64,000 bases of DNA from Pseudotabrizicola sp. (GTDB taxonomy: Bacteria; Pseudomonadota; Alphaproteobacteria; Rhodobacterales; Rhodobacteraceae), in contig NZ_JAUXOV010000073.1 of assembly GCF_030684215.1 (NCBI RefSeq), positions 30,396-94,395 of the forward strand. The letters run 5' to 3'. The position numbers were made by a program, and so were the translations under genes. How positions within the stretch are numbered: position 1 is the stretch's first letter; each line of letters opens with the position of its first letter. Below, in pieces: positions 10,154 to 21,418 of this stretch. The notes beneath the pieces were generated by a model. The model ran no database searches and was not told where the DNA came from. It worked only from the letters and a program-made list of their open reading frames with translations.

Positions 10154-12415
10154 GTGCAGCGCGCGTTGGGATCAGCGGCCTGGGAAAGGCTGTCTCGGTT
10201 GCGCAGGCAACGCCGGGTACAGACGGCCACGACGTTCGGGCTGGTGTTCCTTGGCCCCGTCCTTGCGGTCTTCACCTTTCTGACATTGGGGCCGTTCAGC
10301 CAAGGGTCAAACAGCCCGGCGCTGCGGCTCGTGCTGCTGGCCGACCTTGTCTACATTCTGGTGGTTGCCGCGCTTGTGCTGGCGCGGGTCGCCAAGCTGG
10401 TGGCAGACCGTCGCAGCCAGTCGGCAGGGTCGCGTCTGCACCTGCGACTGTCAGGCGTGTTCGCGCTTGTGGCGCTGGTGCCCACCGTGCTTGTGGCGGT
10501 GTTTGCCGTGCTGACCGTCAACATCGGGCTTGAGGGCTGGTTTTCCGACCGCGTGCGCTCGGTGGTGGGCACGTCTTTGTCGGCGGCGCAGGCCTATGAC
10601 CGCCAAAGCCGCGATGACCTGATCGAAGACGCAACTAGCCTTGCCGCCTATCTGAACGTGGCCAAGCAATCGACCTTTTTCCTGCCTGATGATGGCTTGC
10701 GACCCTTGCTGTCGCAGGGGCAGGCCGCCGTGCAGCGCGGGTTGAAAGAGGCGTTCTTGATCGACGGCAGCGGCACGCTTCTGACGCGCGGGCAGCGGTC
10801 TTATCTGTTCGATTTTGAGACCCCGCCGCTTGCGGCGCTGGTGCGCGCCCGGACGGAAGGCCCGCAGCTGATCGAAGACTGGGATAACGATGAATTCCGT
10901 GCCGTTGTCGCGCTTGATGCCTTTGTTGACCGCTATCTTTACGTCAGCCGCACGGTGGATGGTCAGTTGTTGTCCTTGCTGGACTCCACGCGCGAAACGG
11001 TGCGACTGTATAACCAGCTGGAATCGGACCGCGGGCGGGTCTTGTTCAACTTTGGTCTGATTTATCTTGGCTTTGCGATCATCCTGATCCTTGCCGCGAC
11101 CTGGCTTGGTCTGTGGTTTGCCGAACGTCTGTCGAAACCCGTGGGCCGTCTTGCCGGGGCGGCGCAGCGGGTGGGCGGGGGCGATCTGGATGTTCAGGTC
11201 AAGGAAGAGCCGGGCGATGACGAAATTGCCATGTTGGGACGTTTGTTCAACCAGATGACCCGTCAGCTGAAAGGCCAGCGTGAAGCATTGATGGACGGGC
11301 ACCGCCAGACCGAACGCCGCCGCAGGCTGTTCGATTCCGTTCTGTCCAACGTCACCGCCGGGGTGATCGGGCTTAACTCGGACGGCCAGATTGATTTTGT
11401 GAACCGCGCCAGCGAGCGATTGCTGGATATGGCCAATGGCGTTGAAGATCTGGCGCTTGAAGATGCCGTGCCGGAATTTGCCCCGCTGTTTGAGCGTCTG
11501 CGTGAAAGCAATTCCTCGGCCGTGCAGGAGGAGGTGCGGTTGACGCGCAAGGGTAAGCTGGAAAGCCTGCTTGTGCGGATGAGCGTGCGGCGCAGCGATA
11601 CCGGGCGGCTGGAAGGCTATGTGGTGGCTTTCGACGATGTGACCGAACTGGTCAGCGCGCAGCGTCTGGCGGCTTGGGGCGATGTTGCCCGCCGCATCGC
11701 GCATGAGATCAAGAACCCGCTGACCCCGATTGCGCTATCGGCCGAACGGATCAAGCGCAAGTTCCGCGATCAGGTGAACGAGCCCGCTGATCTGGAGCAG
11801 TATACCGATGTTATTGTAAGGCAAACCAATGACTTGCGGCGCATTGTTGATGAATTCTCCAAATTCGCCCGCATGCCCGAACCGGATCGGCGCGAAACTG
11901 ACCTGACCCGTCTGTTGCGCGATGCACTGACCCTGCAGGAAAGCGGCCAACCGACCGTGACCTTCCGCTCGGAGGTTCCCGATACGGCGCAGATCATGGA
12001 ACTGGACGCCACCATGATCACCCAAGCCTTGACAAACTTGATCAAGAACGCCGGAGAAGCTATTGAAACCTTGCAGGAAAAAGACGATCCTGCCGGGTTG
12101 GTTCCTGAAATCCGGGTTCAGATGGAGCCGGATGATGACGGTGTCACGATCCGCATATCTGATAATGGTATTGGCCTGCCGCCAGACCGCGCGCGACTGT
12201 TTGAACCCTATGTCACGACCCGCGAAAAGGGCACCGGGCTGGGGCTGCCGATCGTGAAGAAAATCATTGAAGAACACGGCGGCACATTGGCGCTGCTGGA
12301 TGCACCGATTTTTGAAGGAAATGCCCATGCGGGTGCCATGGCAGAAATCCGTCTGCCACGGCTCACACGCAAACGGGCGCGCAACAACATGACCGCACAG
12401 GGTCAGGGAGGCTGA
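10154..12415 (+). CDS. ntrY: Sensor histidine kinase NtrY
   Basis: N-terminal TM segments, HAMP, PAS, HEIKNPLTPIALSAERIKRKF; followed by ntrX. Confidence 0.92.
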   Translation: MQRALGSAAWERLSRLRRQRRVQTATTFGLVFLGPVLAVFTFLTLGPFSQGSNSPALRLVLLADLVYILVVAALVLARVAKLVADRRSQSAGSRLHLRLSGVFALVALVPTVLVAVFAVLTVNIGLEGWFSDRVRSVVGTSLSAAQAYDRQSRDDLIEDATSLAAYLNVAKQSTFFLPDDGLRPLLSQGQAAVQRGLKEAFLIDGSGTLLTRGQRSYLFDFETPPLAALVRARTEGPQLIEDWDNDEFRAVVALDAFVDRYLYVSRTVDGQLLSLLDSTRETVRLYNQLESDRGRVLFNFGLIYLGFAIILILAATWLGLWFAERLSKPVGRLAGAAQRVGGGDLDVQVKEEPGDDEIAMLGRLFNQMTRQLKGQREALMDGHRQTERRRRLFDSVLSNVTAGVIGLNSDGQIDFVNRASERLLDMANGVEDLALEDAVPEFAPLFERLRESNSSAVQEEVRLTRKGKLESLLVRMSVRRSDTGRLEGYVVAFDDVTELVSAQRLAAWGDVARRIAHEIKNPLTPIALSAERIKRKFRDQVNEPADLEQYTDVIVRQTNDLRRIVDEFSKFARMPEPDRRETDLTRLLRDALTLQESGQPTVTFRSEVPDTAQIMELDATMITQALTNLIKNAGEAIETLQEKDDPAGLVPEIRVQMEPDDDGVTIRISDNGIGLPPDRARLFEPYVTTREKGTGLGLPIVKKIIEEHGGTLALLDAPIFEGNAHAGAMAEIRLPRLTRKRARNNMTAQGQGG

Positions 12416-12416
12416 A

Positions 12417-13829
12417 ATGAGCATTTTGATTGTAGATGACGAAAAAGACATTCGTGAACTTATCGGAGATATTCTGAAGGACGAAGGCTATGCCATTCGC
12501 CTTGCAGGAAATTCCGATGATGCGATGGCCGAGATCAACGCCGATCCGCCCAGTCTGATGATCCTAGACATCTGGCTGAAAGACAGCCGGATGGACGGGA
12601 TCGACATTCTGAAAACCGTCAAACGCGATAACCCCGATGTGCCGGTGGTCATCATCTCGGGGCATGGCAACATTGAAATCGCGGTCGCAGCGATCAAGCA
12701 AGGTGCCTACGACTTCATCGAAAAGCCGTTCAACATTGATCAGCTGATGGTCGTGGTCAGCCGCGCCATGGAGACCAGTCGTCTGCGCCGCGAGAATGCC
12801 GACCTGCGCCGGCGTGAGGTCACAAGCTCGGAAATGCTTGGATCAAGCCCCGCTTTCCGCGCGCTGAAGGCGCAGTTGGAAAAGGTTACAAAGTCAAATG
12901 GACGCGTGATGCTGACCGGGCCTTCCGGCAGTGGCAAGGAAATGGCGGCGCGGTTTGTGCATTCCAATTCCAACCGCGCCTCTGCGCCCTTTGTGTCGGT
13001 GTCATCCGCCACGGTGGAGCCGGACCGCATGGAAGAGGTGCTGTTCGGCCGTGAAACCACCGAACGTGGTATTGAAAAAGGCCTTCTGGAACAGGCGCAT
13101 GGCGGCGTCGTCTACTTTGACGAAGTGGCCGATATGCCGCTTGGCACGCAGTCAAAAATTCTGCGTGTGCTGACCGAGCAGCAATTCTCCCGCGCGGGCG
13201 GCTCTGACAAGGTGCGGGTTGATCTGCGGGTTGTGTCCTCTACCACGCGGGATCTGCGGGCGGAAATTGCGGCGGGACGCTTCCGGCAAGAACTGTATGA
13301 CCGACTGAACGTGGTGCCGATCCCGGTACCCAGCCTTGAGGAACGGCGCGAGGATATTCCCGAACTGACCCGCCATTTCATCGACCTGTTTCACCGGACC
13401 CAAGGCCTGCCCCTACGCCAGTTGACCCAAGAGGCAGAGGCAATGCTGCAAACCACGGCGTGGCCCGGCAACGTGCGCCAGTTGCGCAATGTGATCGAAC
13501 GCGTGCTGATCCTTGGGGAACCCTCGGGACCGATTGAGGCAACCGAACTGCCAGGGCAAGAAGCGGTGGTTGAGGGCAACGGTCGGCTGGTTCTGGGGGG
13601 CGCGATGGCGACGCTGCCGCTGCGCGAGGCGCGCGAGGTGTTTGAGCGTGAATATCTGCTGACCCAGATCAACCGTTTTGGCGGCAATATCAGCCGCACC
13701 GCAAATTTTGTGGGCATGGAACGCTCGGCGCTGCACCGCAAGCTGAAATCGCTGGGCGTAGTCACCACGTCGAAATCGGGCGGGCGGTCGGCGCATTTTG
13801 ATGATGTCGAGGACGAAGATGAGGGCTGA
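12417..13829 (+). CDS. ntrX: Response regulator NtrX (AAA+ family)
   Basis: Receiver, GPSGSGKE Walker A, C-terminal HTH; ntrYX gene order. Confidence 0.93.
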   Translation: MSILIVDDEKDIRELIGDILKDEGYAIRLAGNSDDAMAEINADPPSLMILDIWLKDSRMDGIDILKTVKRDNPDVPVVIISGHGNIEIAVAAIKQGAYDFIEKPFNIDQLMVVVSRAMETSRLRRENADLRRREVTSSEMLGSSPAFRALKAQLEKVTKSNGRVMLTGPSGSGKEMAARFVHSNSNRASAPFVSVSSATVEPDRMEEVLFGRETTERGIEKGLLEQAHGGVVYFDEVADMPLGTQSKILRVLTEQQFSRAGGSDKVRVDLRVVSSTTRDLRAEIAAGRFRQELYDRLNVVPIPVPSLEERREDIPELTRHFIDLFHRTQGLPLRQLTQEAEAMLQTTAWPGNVRQLRNVIERVLILGEPSGPIEATELPGQEAVVEGNGRLVLGGAMATLPLREAREVFEREYLLTQINRFGGNISRTANFVGMERSALHRKLKSLGVVTTSKSGGRSAHFDDVEDEDEG

Positions 13830-13918
13830 ACCCGCCGACATTGACCCTGATGCCGCCTTCTGCGATGCAGAGGCGGTATGGCAGGGTTTCTGAGCCTTGT
13901 GCCAACTGAGGGGCTGAT

Positions 13919-15295
13919 ATGAAGGTCATCATTTGTGGCGCGGGTCAGGTCGGCTGGCAAATTGCGCGGCAGTTGTCGAGTGAACGCAACGATGTGACCG
14001 TGGTGGATGTCAACCCAGATCTGGTGCGTCGTGCGACAGATACGCTGGATGTTCAGGGGGTTGCGGGCTTTGCCTCATACCCCGATGTGCTGGAACGGGC
14101 CGGCGCGCGTGACGCCGATCTGATCATTGCGGCCACCCATTCCGACGAGGTGAACATGGTCACCTGTCAGGTTGCGCATTCGGTGTTTTCCATCCCACGC
14201 AAGATTGCCCGTCTGCGCGCACAAAGCTATCTGAATGCGATCTATTCCGACCTGTACCGCCGCGAACATCTGCCGATTGATGTGGTGATCAGCCCCGAGC
14301 GCGAGGTGGCCGAGGCGGCTTTGCAGCGGCTGGCGGCACCCTCAACTTTTGATACCGAAAGCTTCATGCTGGGCCGGGCGCAGCTGTTGGGCATTGCTTT
14401 GGATGATGATTGCCCGGTCTTGAACACACCTTTGCGGCAGTTGAACGATCTGTTTTCCACCCTGCGCGCCATTGTTGTCGGCGTGCGGCGTGAGGGGCGG
14501 CTGTTTTCGCCCGATCCCGGCGATCAGCTGTTTGTGGGCGATCAGATCTACGTTTTCACCCATTCCGAAGACGTGAACCGGACGCTGGAAATCTTTGGAA
14601 AGAAAACCAAAAAGCAGGAACGCATTGTCATTATCGGAGGCGGCAATGTCGGCCTTGGGGTGGCCCTTGCGCTAGAGGCGCGCAGCGATCGGGTGCGCGC
14701 CAAGATCATTGAAAAGTCGCGCCCGGTGGCCGAACGCGCCGCCGACAGTCTGGAGCGGACCATAGTTCTGCACGGCGACGGCATGGATATGGATATCTTG
14801 CTGGAAGCCGCCATTGACCGCGCCGATGCGGTGCTGGCCGTGACCGATGACGACAAGACCAACCTGCTGGTCGCGGTGCGTGCCAAACAGGCCGGCTGCA
14901 GCATGGCGATTGCGCTGGTCAACGATCCTACGCTTGCGCCAATGATGGGGCCGTTGGATATTGACGCCTATATCAACCCTCGCGCCACCACTGTCAGTTC
15001 TATCCTGCGCCACATCCGCCATGGCCGGGTGCGCGCGGTCTATTCCATCGGTGACGCCGAGGCCGAGATGATCGAGGCACAGATCCTGTCCACCAGTTCA
15101 CTGTCGGGCAAGATGATCCGCGAGATCGACTTTCCCGAAGGTGTGCTGGTGGGGGGCGTGATGAAGGGCGACAAGCTTATGAAGCCCACCGCCGATTTGC
15201 GGCTGGAGGCAGGCGATATCATTGCACTGTTCGTGATGGCCTCTGATGTGCGGGAGGTGGAGCGTCTGCTGCAGGTCTCCATCGACTTTTTCTGA
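13919..15295 (+). CDS. trkA: Trk system potassium transporter NAD-binding subunit
   Basis: Two Rossmann repeats (MKVIICGAGQVGWQIA; IVIIGGGNVGLGVA). Confidence 0.94.
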   Translation: MKVIICGAGQVGWQIARQLSSERNDVTVVDVNPDLVRRATDTLDVQGVAGFASYPDVLERAGARDADLIIAATHSDEVNMVTCQVAHSVFSIPRKIARLRAQSYLNAIYSDLYRREHLPIDVVISPEREVAEAALQRLAAPSTFDTESFMLGRAQLLGIALDDDCPVLNTPLRQLNDLFSTLRAIVVGVRREGRLFSPDPGDQLFVGDQIYVFTHSEDVNRTLEIFGKKTKKQERIVIIGGGNVGLGVALALEARSDRVRAKIIEKSRPVAERAADSLERTIVLHGDGMDMDILLEAAIDRADAVLAVTDDDKTNLLVAVRAKQAGCSMAIALVNDPTLAPMMGPLDIDAYINPRATTVSSILRHIRHGRVRAVYSIGDAEAEMIEAQILSTSSLSGKMIREIDFPEGVLVGGVMKGDKLMKPTADLRLEAGDIIALFVMASDVREVERLLQVSIDFF

Positions 15296-16821
15296 TGGTT
15301 TTTCGCGAACGGCTGCTGGCGACCCCGCTGCTGGTCATCTTGTCGGCCTTGTCGGGTCTGGCGATGTTTCTGCCTGCCCTTCATGCCACCCTGACCAGCC
15401 TGCACCGGGTGGCGCAGGCTTTCTTTTACTCGGGCATTCTGGTGCTGATCGTGACCGCGATGGTCTGGATTGCCACCTCAAACTGGCGGCCGCGCAATGT
15501 GGCACGCAGTCAGCTGGCGTCTTTGGTCGGGGCCTATGCGCTGATGCCGGTGATCTTCGCGATTCCTGTAACGCAGGCGGTGCCTGACACCAGTTTTGTG
15601 AATGCGTGGTTCGAGATGGTGTCCAGCTTTACCACCACCGGGGCCACGCTTTACGACACGCCGGGCCGACTGGCGCCATCCTTGCATCTGTGGCGGGCCA
15701 CAGTGGGCTGGCTGGGGGGGCTGTTCATTCTGGTGGCCGCCACTGCGATTCTAGCGCCCATGAACCTTGGTGGGGTAGAGGTGATGTCGGGGCGCTCGCC
15801 GGGGCGGGGGGCTGACGGGCTCAGCCAGATCACCCGCGTGGCAGACCCGTCGCAGCGATTCCTGCGCTATACGCTTTTGCTATTCCCGATCTATTCCGGC
15901 CTGACGTTGCTTTTGTGGCTGTTGTTGATGATCGCCGGCGAGGTCAACATTCTGGCGCTGATTCACGCCATGGGCACGATGTCTACTTCTGGGATCGGGA
16001 TGACGGGTGATCTGAGCGGGTTGAGCACCGGGCTGTGGGGTGAGGCACTGATCGTACTGTTCCTGATGCTGGCGATCACGCGGCGGTTTTTGCCGGGGGC
16101 GCAGTTTGCCCTGATGCGTGGCCCGATGCGCCGCGACCCCGAGGTGCGTCTGGCCAGTGTCCTGATCGCGACCACTACGGCGGTTTTGTTCTTTCGCCAC
16201 TTCATCGGCGCGATCGAGGTTGCGGCGACCGATGACACCGCTTCGGCGTTTCGCGCGTTGTGGGGCACGTTTTTCATGGTGGTCAGCTTTCTGACCACCA
16301 CAGGCTATGCGTCAGGGGAATGGGCGGCGGCGCGCAGTTGGTCCGGTCTGGCCAGCCCCGGCCTTGTGCTGCTGGGTCTGGCGATCATCGGAGGAGGGGT
16401 TGCGACCACGGCGGGCGGGGTCAAGCTCTTGCGGGTCTATGCCCTGTTCAGGCACGGCGAGCGCGAGCTGGAAAAGCTGATCCACCCGTCCTCGATTGGC
16501 GGGCAGGGGGCGCAGGCGCGGCAATTGCGGCGTGAAGGAGCCTATTTTGCCTGGCTTTTCTTTATGCTGTTTGCGCTGTCTATTGCGGTCAGCACGGCGG
16601 CGCTGTCGCTGATGGGGTTGCAGTTCGAAGATGCGCTGGTGCTGACGCTGGCCGCACTGTCGACCACGGGTCAACTGGCCGATCTGGCCGGGGCCGCGCC
16701 GATCCGCTATGCCGAACTTGCGACCACGGCCAAGGCCTTTCTGGCCATCGTGATGGTCGTCGGACGGCTGGAGACATTGGCGCTTTTGGCGCTTTTGGCC
16801 CCCTCGAGTTGGCAACGCTGA
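15295..16821 (+). CDS. trkH: Trk-type potassium transporter membrane subunit
   Basis: Polytopic TrkH-like protein with FTTTGATLY and [10 protein letters not shown] pore-type motifs; start overlaps trkA stop. Confidence 0.9.
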   Translation: MVFRERLLATPLLVILSALSGLAMFLPALHATLTSLHRVAQAFFYSGILVLIVTAMVWIATSNWRPRNVARSQLASLVGAYALMPVIFAIPVTQAVPDTSFVNAWFEMVSSFTTTGATLYDTPGRLAPSLHLWRATVGWLGGLFILVAATAILAPMNLGGVEVMSGRSPGRGADGLSQITRVADPSQRFLRYTLLLFPIYSGLTLLLWLLLMIAGEVNILALIHAMGTMSTSGIGMTGDLSGLSTGLWGEALIVLFLMLAITRRFLPGAQFALMRGPMRRDPEVRLASVLIATTTAVLFFRHFIGAIEVAATDDTASAFRALWGTFFMVVSFLTTTGYASGEWAAARSWSGLASPGLVLLGLAIIGGGVATTAGGVKLLRVYALFRHGERELEKLIHPSSIGGQGAQARQLRREGAYFAWLFFMLFALSIAVSTAALSLMGLQFEDALVLTLAALSTTGQLADLAGAAPIRYAELATTAKAFLAIVMVVGRLETLALLALLAPSSWQR

Positions 16822-16960
16822 CTCGCGCATCTGTAAAGGGCTGATTTTTGGGCTGGAATCTCTCCGGTTCCCGCCCCATACTGTTTGTCAATGCGCCATC
16901 GGCAGCCAAATTAGCCGAGGGACAGGGACAAAACGCGCAAGCATTAAGGGCACGACGAGA

Positions 16961-17194
16961 ATGGCCGGTGATAAACAGAATTTGCAGGATGCTTTCCTGA
17001 ACCACGTCCGCAAGGCAAAAGTTCCAGTAACGATTTTTTTGATAAATGGGGTGAAGCTGCAAGGCGTCATCACTTGGTTTGACAATTTTTGCGTGCTTTT
17101 GCGCCGGGACGGACAATCGCAGCTTGTCTACAAACATGCGATTTCCACCATCATGCCCGGCGCGCCAATCAACCTTTATGAAGGTGAAGACTGA
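16961..17194 (+). CDS. hfq: RNA chaperone Hfq
   Basis: [43 protein letters not shown]...KHAISTI. Confidence 0.97.
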   Translation: MAGDKQNLQDAFLNHVRKAKVPVTIFLINGVKLQGVITWFDNFCVLLRRDGQSQLVYKHAISTIMPGAPINLYEGED

Positions 17195-17283
17195 TTTCCG
17201 ACCCATCCGCCGATGATGAGGACGAAGATATCTGGCCCGATTCGGGTACAGGAATCGGAGCCTATGAAAGCGAAAGCCCTGCG

Positions 17284-18549
17284 ATGCGGGCTTTTGTCTT
17301 GCACCCTGATATCAAGTCCAGCCCGTCCCGCCGTCTGCCCGAACACGGGTTGGCCGAGGCGGTAAGCCTTGCTGCCGCCCTTCCCGCAATGGAGGTGGTA
17401 GGGGCCGAGGTCGTGCGCCTGCCGCGTCTGCATCCGGGGATGCTGTTCGGGTCGGGCAAAGTGGAAGATCTTGCGGCGCGCTTCAAGGCGCTGGATGTGG
17501 GGCTGGTGTTGGTCGATGGGCCGGTTTCGCCGGTGCAGCAACGCAATCTGGAAAAGGAATGGGGCGTCAAGCTTCTGGACCGGACCGGGCTGATCCTTGA
17601 GATTTTTGCCGATCGCGCTCGCACTCGTGAAGGTGTCTTGCAAGTTGAACTGGCGGCGTTGTCTTTTCAACGCACGCGTCTGGTGCGGGCATGGACCCAC
17701 CTTGAACGACAACGCGGTGGCTTTGGCTTTGTTGGTGGCCCCGGTGAGACCCAGATTGAATCTGACCGCCGCGCCATCGACGATCAGGTGGTCCGGCTCA
17801 AACGCCAACTTTCCAAGGTGGTCAAGACGCGTGAGCTGCACCGCGCCTCACGCAAGAAGGTGCCATTCCCGATTGTGGCGCTGGTGGGATATACCAACGC
17901 GGGCAAATCGACGCTGTTCAACCGGGTTACGGGCGCCGAAGTGCTGGCCAAGGACATGCTTTTCGCCACGCTGGACCCGACCATGCGCGCGATGGTGCTG
18001 CCAAGCACCCAAAGCGGAACCGGGCGCAAGATCATCTTGTCAGACACCGTGGGCTTTATCTCTGATCTGCCCACCCAACTGGTCGCTGCCTTCCGCGCCA
18101 CATTGGAAGAAGTGTTGGCAGCCGATCTGATCGTGCATGTCCGCGACATCTCTCACCCGGAATCGGCCGAGCAATCGGCGGATGTGATGGATATTCTGAC
18201 CTCGCTTGGCGTGAACAAGGCGACGCCGATGCTGGAGGTGTGGAACAAGCTTGATCTGGTCGACGGCTCTGCGCGTGAGGCATTGGCGACACAGGCGCTT
18301 CAGCGCGAGGATGTGCTGGCCGTCTCGGCCCTGACTGGCGAGGGTGTGGCAGCCCTGCTTGACAGGGTGTCGCAGGTGTTTGACGAGGAAACGTCCGAAC
18401 GCACGCTGTCCTTGCCGTTCAGCGAAGGCAAACGCCACGCCTGGCTGCATGGGCAGGGTGTGGTCGAGCATGAGACGCAAGACGACGATGGCTGGACCCT
18501 GAGCCTGCGCTGGACGGCGCGGCAGGAAAAGCGGTATCGCGACCTGTAA
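17284..18549 (+). CDS. hflX: GTPase HflX
   Basis: GGPGETQIESDRR and G1 motif GYTNAGKSTLFNRV; downstream of hfq. Confidence 0.94.
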   Translation: MRAFVLHPDIKSSPSRRLPEHGLAEAVSLAAALPAMEVVGAEVVRLPRLHPGMLFGSGKVEDLAARFKALDVGLVLVDGPVSPVQQRNLEKEWGVKLLDRTGLILEIFADRARTREGVLQVELAALSFQRTRLVRAWTHLERQRGGFGFVGGPGETQIESDRRAIDDQVVRLKRQLSKVVKTRELHRASRKKVPFPIVALVGYTNAGKSTLFNRVTGAEVLAKDMLFATLDPTMRAMVLPSTQSGTGRKIILSDTVGFISDLPTQLVAAFRATLEEVLAADLIVHVRDISHPESAEQSADVMDILTSLGVNKATPMLEVWNKLDLVDGSAREALATQALQREDVLAVSALTGEGVAALLDRVSQVFDEETSERTLSLPFSEGKRHAWLHGQGVVEHETQDDDGWTLSLRWTARQEKRYRDL

Positions 18550-18648
18550 GGCCAGTGTCAGGCCGAAGCGTCGCCGGGGGCGGGGGCAGACAGCCCCCCG
18601 TGCATCATTGGCCAAGAAACGCGGCATTTCCCCTTGCATCGCCCATAG

Positions 18649-20145
<1,497 letters not shown>

Positions 20146-20169
20146 GGCGATGCGTTTGAGGATCAGCCA

Positions 20170-21327
20170 ATGACCCCTGCCGCCCGCATTTCGGCTGCAA
20201 TGGAAATCCTTGACCGGGTATTGGCCGGGGCGCCTGCTGAACAGGCGCTGACCAACTGGGCAAGGGGGTCGCGTTTTGCAGGTTCTGGTGACCGCAATGC
20301 GATCCGCGATCTGGTCTATGATGCCTTGCGCTGTCGTCGGTCCTATGCGGCCCTTGGCGGGGCGGAAACCGGGCGCGGGTTGATGCTGGGGGCGCTGCGG
20401 GCGTCGGGCAGCGATCCTGCGACTCTGTTCACCGGCCAAGGCCATGCCCCGTCGCCGCTTGGACCCGCCGACGTGGGGCGCGCGCCCGAAGGGGCCGAGG
20501 CGCTTGATCTGCCCGACTGGTTGGTGCCGCTTATGGCTGCGTCGTTGTCGGATGATCTGCCCGCAGTGGCCCATGCATTGCGGCAGCGCGCCCCTGTGTT
20601 CTTGCGGGTCAATCTGCGCCGCACAACCGTTCCGCAGGCAATTGCGGCCCTGGCGACAGATGGAATTACTGCACAGCCCCATGCTCTGGCCGACACCGCG
20701 CTGGAGGTGCTAGACGGCGCGCGCAAAATTCAGACCAGTCAGGCCTATCTGACGGGCTTGATCGAACTGCAGGACGCGGCCTCGCAAGCTGTGGTCAACG
20801 CTTTGCCATTACGCGACGGGATGCGGGTGCTGGACCATTGCGCCGGGGGCGGCGGCAAGACTCTGGCTATGGCCGCGCGTGCCGCGCTGATCTTGTTTGC
20901 CCATGATGCCGTTCCCGGCCGGATGCGCGATCTGGCCGCACGGGCGGCCCGTGCCGGGGTCAAGGTGACCACCACCGACCGGCCAGAAGGGGTGGCGCCT
21001 TTTGATCTGATCCTTGCCGATGCGCCCTGTTCCGGGTCGGGCAGCTGGCGGCGTGATCCGCAGGGCAAATGGGCCCTGACGCCAGATCGTCTGGCCGAGA
21101 TCGGTGCGGTGCAGGACAGTATTCTTGACCGTCTGGCCCCGATGATCGCCCCCGGCGGGGTGCTGGCCTATGCGACCTGCTCGCTGCTGACGGTTGAGAA
21201 TGAAGACCGTATCAGGGCCTTTGTGGACCGCACTCCGGGCTGGCAGGTGATTGCGATGCAGCGCTTCACGCCGCTGACGGGCGGAGACGGGTTCTTTCTG
21301 GCGCAGTTGACGCAGAGCAGGCCTTAA
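20170..21327 (+). CDS. RsmB/NOP family RNA cytosine methyltransferase
   Basis: LDHCAGGGGKTLAMAA, DAPCSGSGSWRRDP, YATCSLLTVENED motifs. Confidence 0.88.
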   Translation: MTPAARISAAMEILDRVLAGAPAEQALTNWARGSRFAGSGDRNAIRDLVYDALRCRRSYAALGGAETGRGLMLGALRASGSDPATLFTGQGHAPSPLGPADVGRAPEGAEALDLPDWLVPLMAASLSDDLPAVAHALRQRAPVFLRVNLRRTTVPQAIAALATDGITAQPHALADTALEVLDGARKIQTSQAYLTGLIELQDAASQAVVNALPLRDGMRVLDHCAGGGGKTLAMAARAALILFAHDAVPGRMRDLAARAARAGVKVTTTDRPEGVAPFDLILADAPCSGSGSWRRDPQGKWALTPDRLAEIGAVQDSILDRLAPMIAPGGVLAYATCSLLTVENEDRIRAFVDRTPGWQVIAMQRFTPLTGGDGFFLAQLTQSRP

Positions 21328-21371
21328 TTTACACAATCTTAGGTAGTAAATCGGTGTATTCGCCAAAGCGG

Positions 21372-21386
21372 TTAAGGCCGCATTAA
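21372..21386. promoter_or_regulatory. CtrA-type box upstream of cckA
   Basis: TTAA-ggccgca-TTAA (TTAA-N7-TTAA) about 33 bp before the proposed ATG. Confidence 0.65.
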
Positions 21387-21418
21387 CGATTGCTGTGCTG
21401 TTGTGCACAGGTGTTATG

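Noticed and set aside
16779-16799. Tandem repeat ggcgcttttggcgctttt near the trkH end
   Set aside because: Explained by the hydrophobic LALLALLA tail of TrkH.
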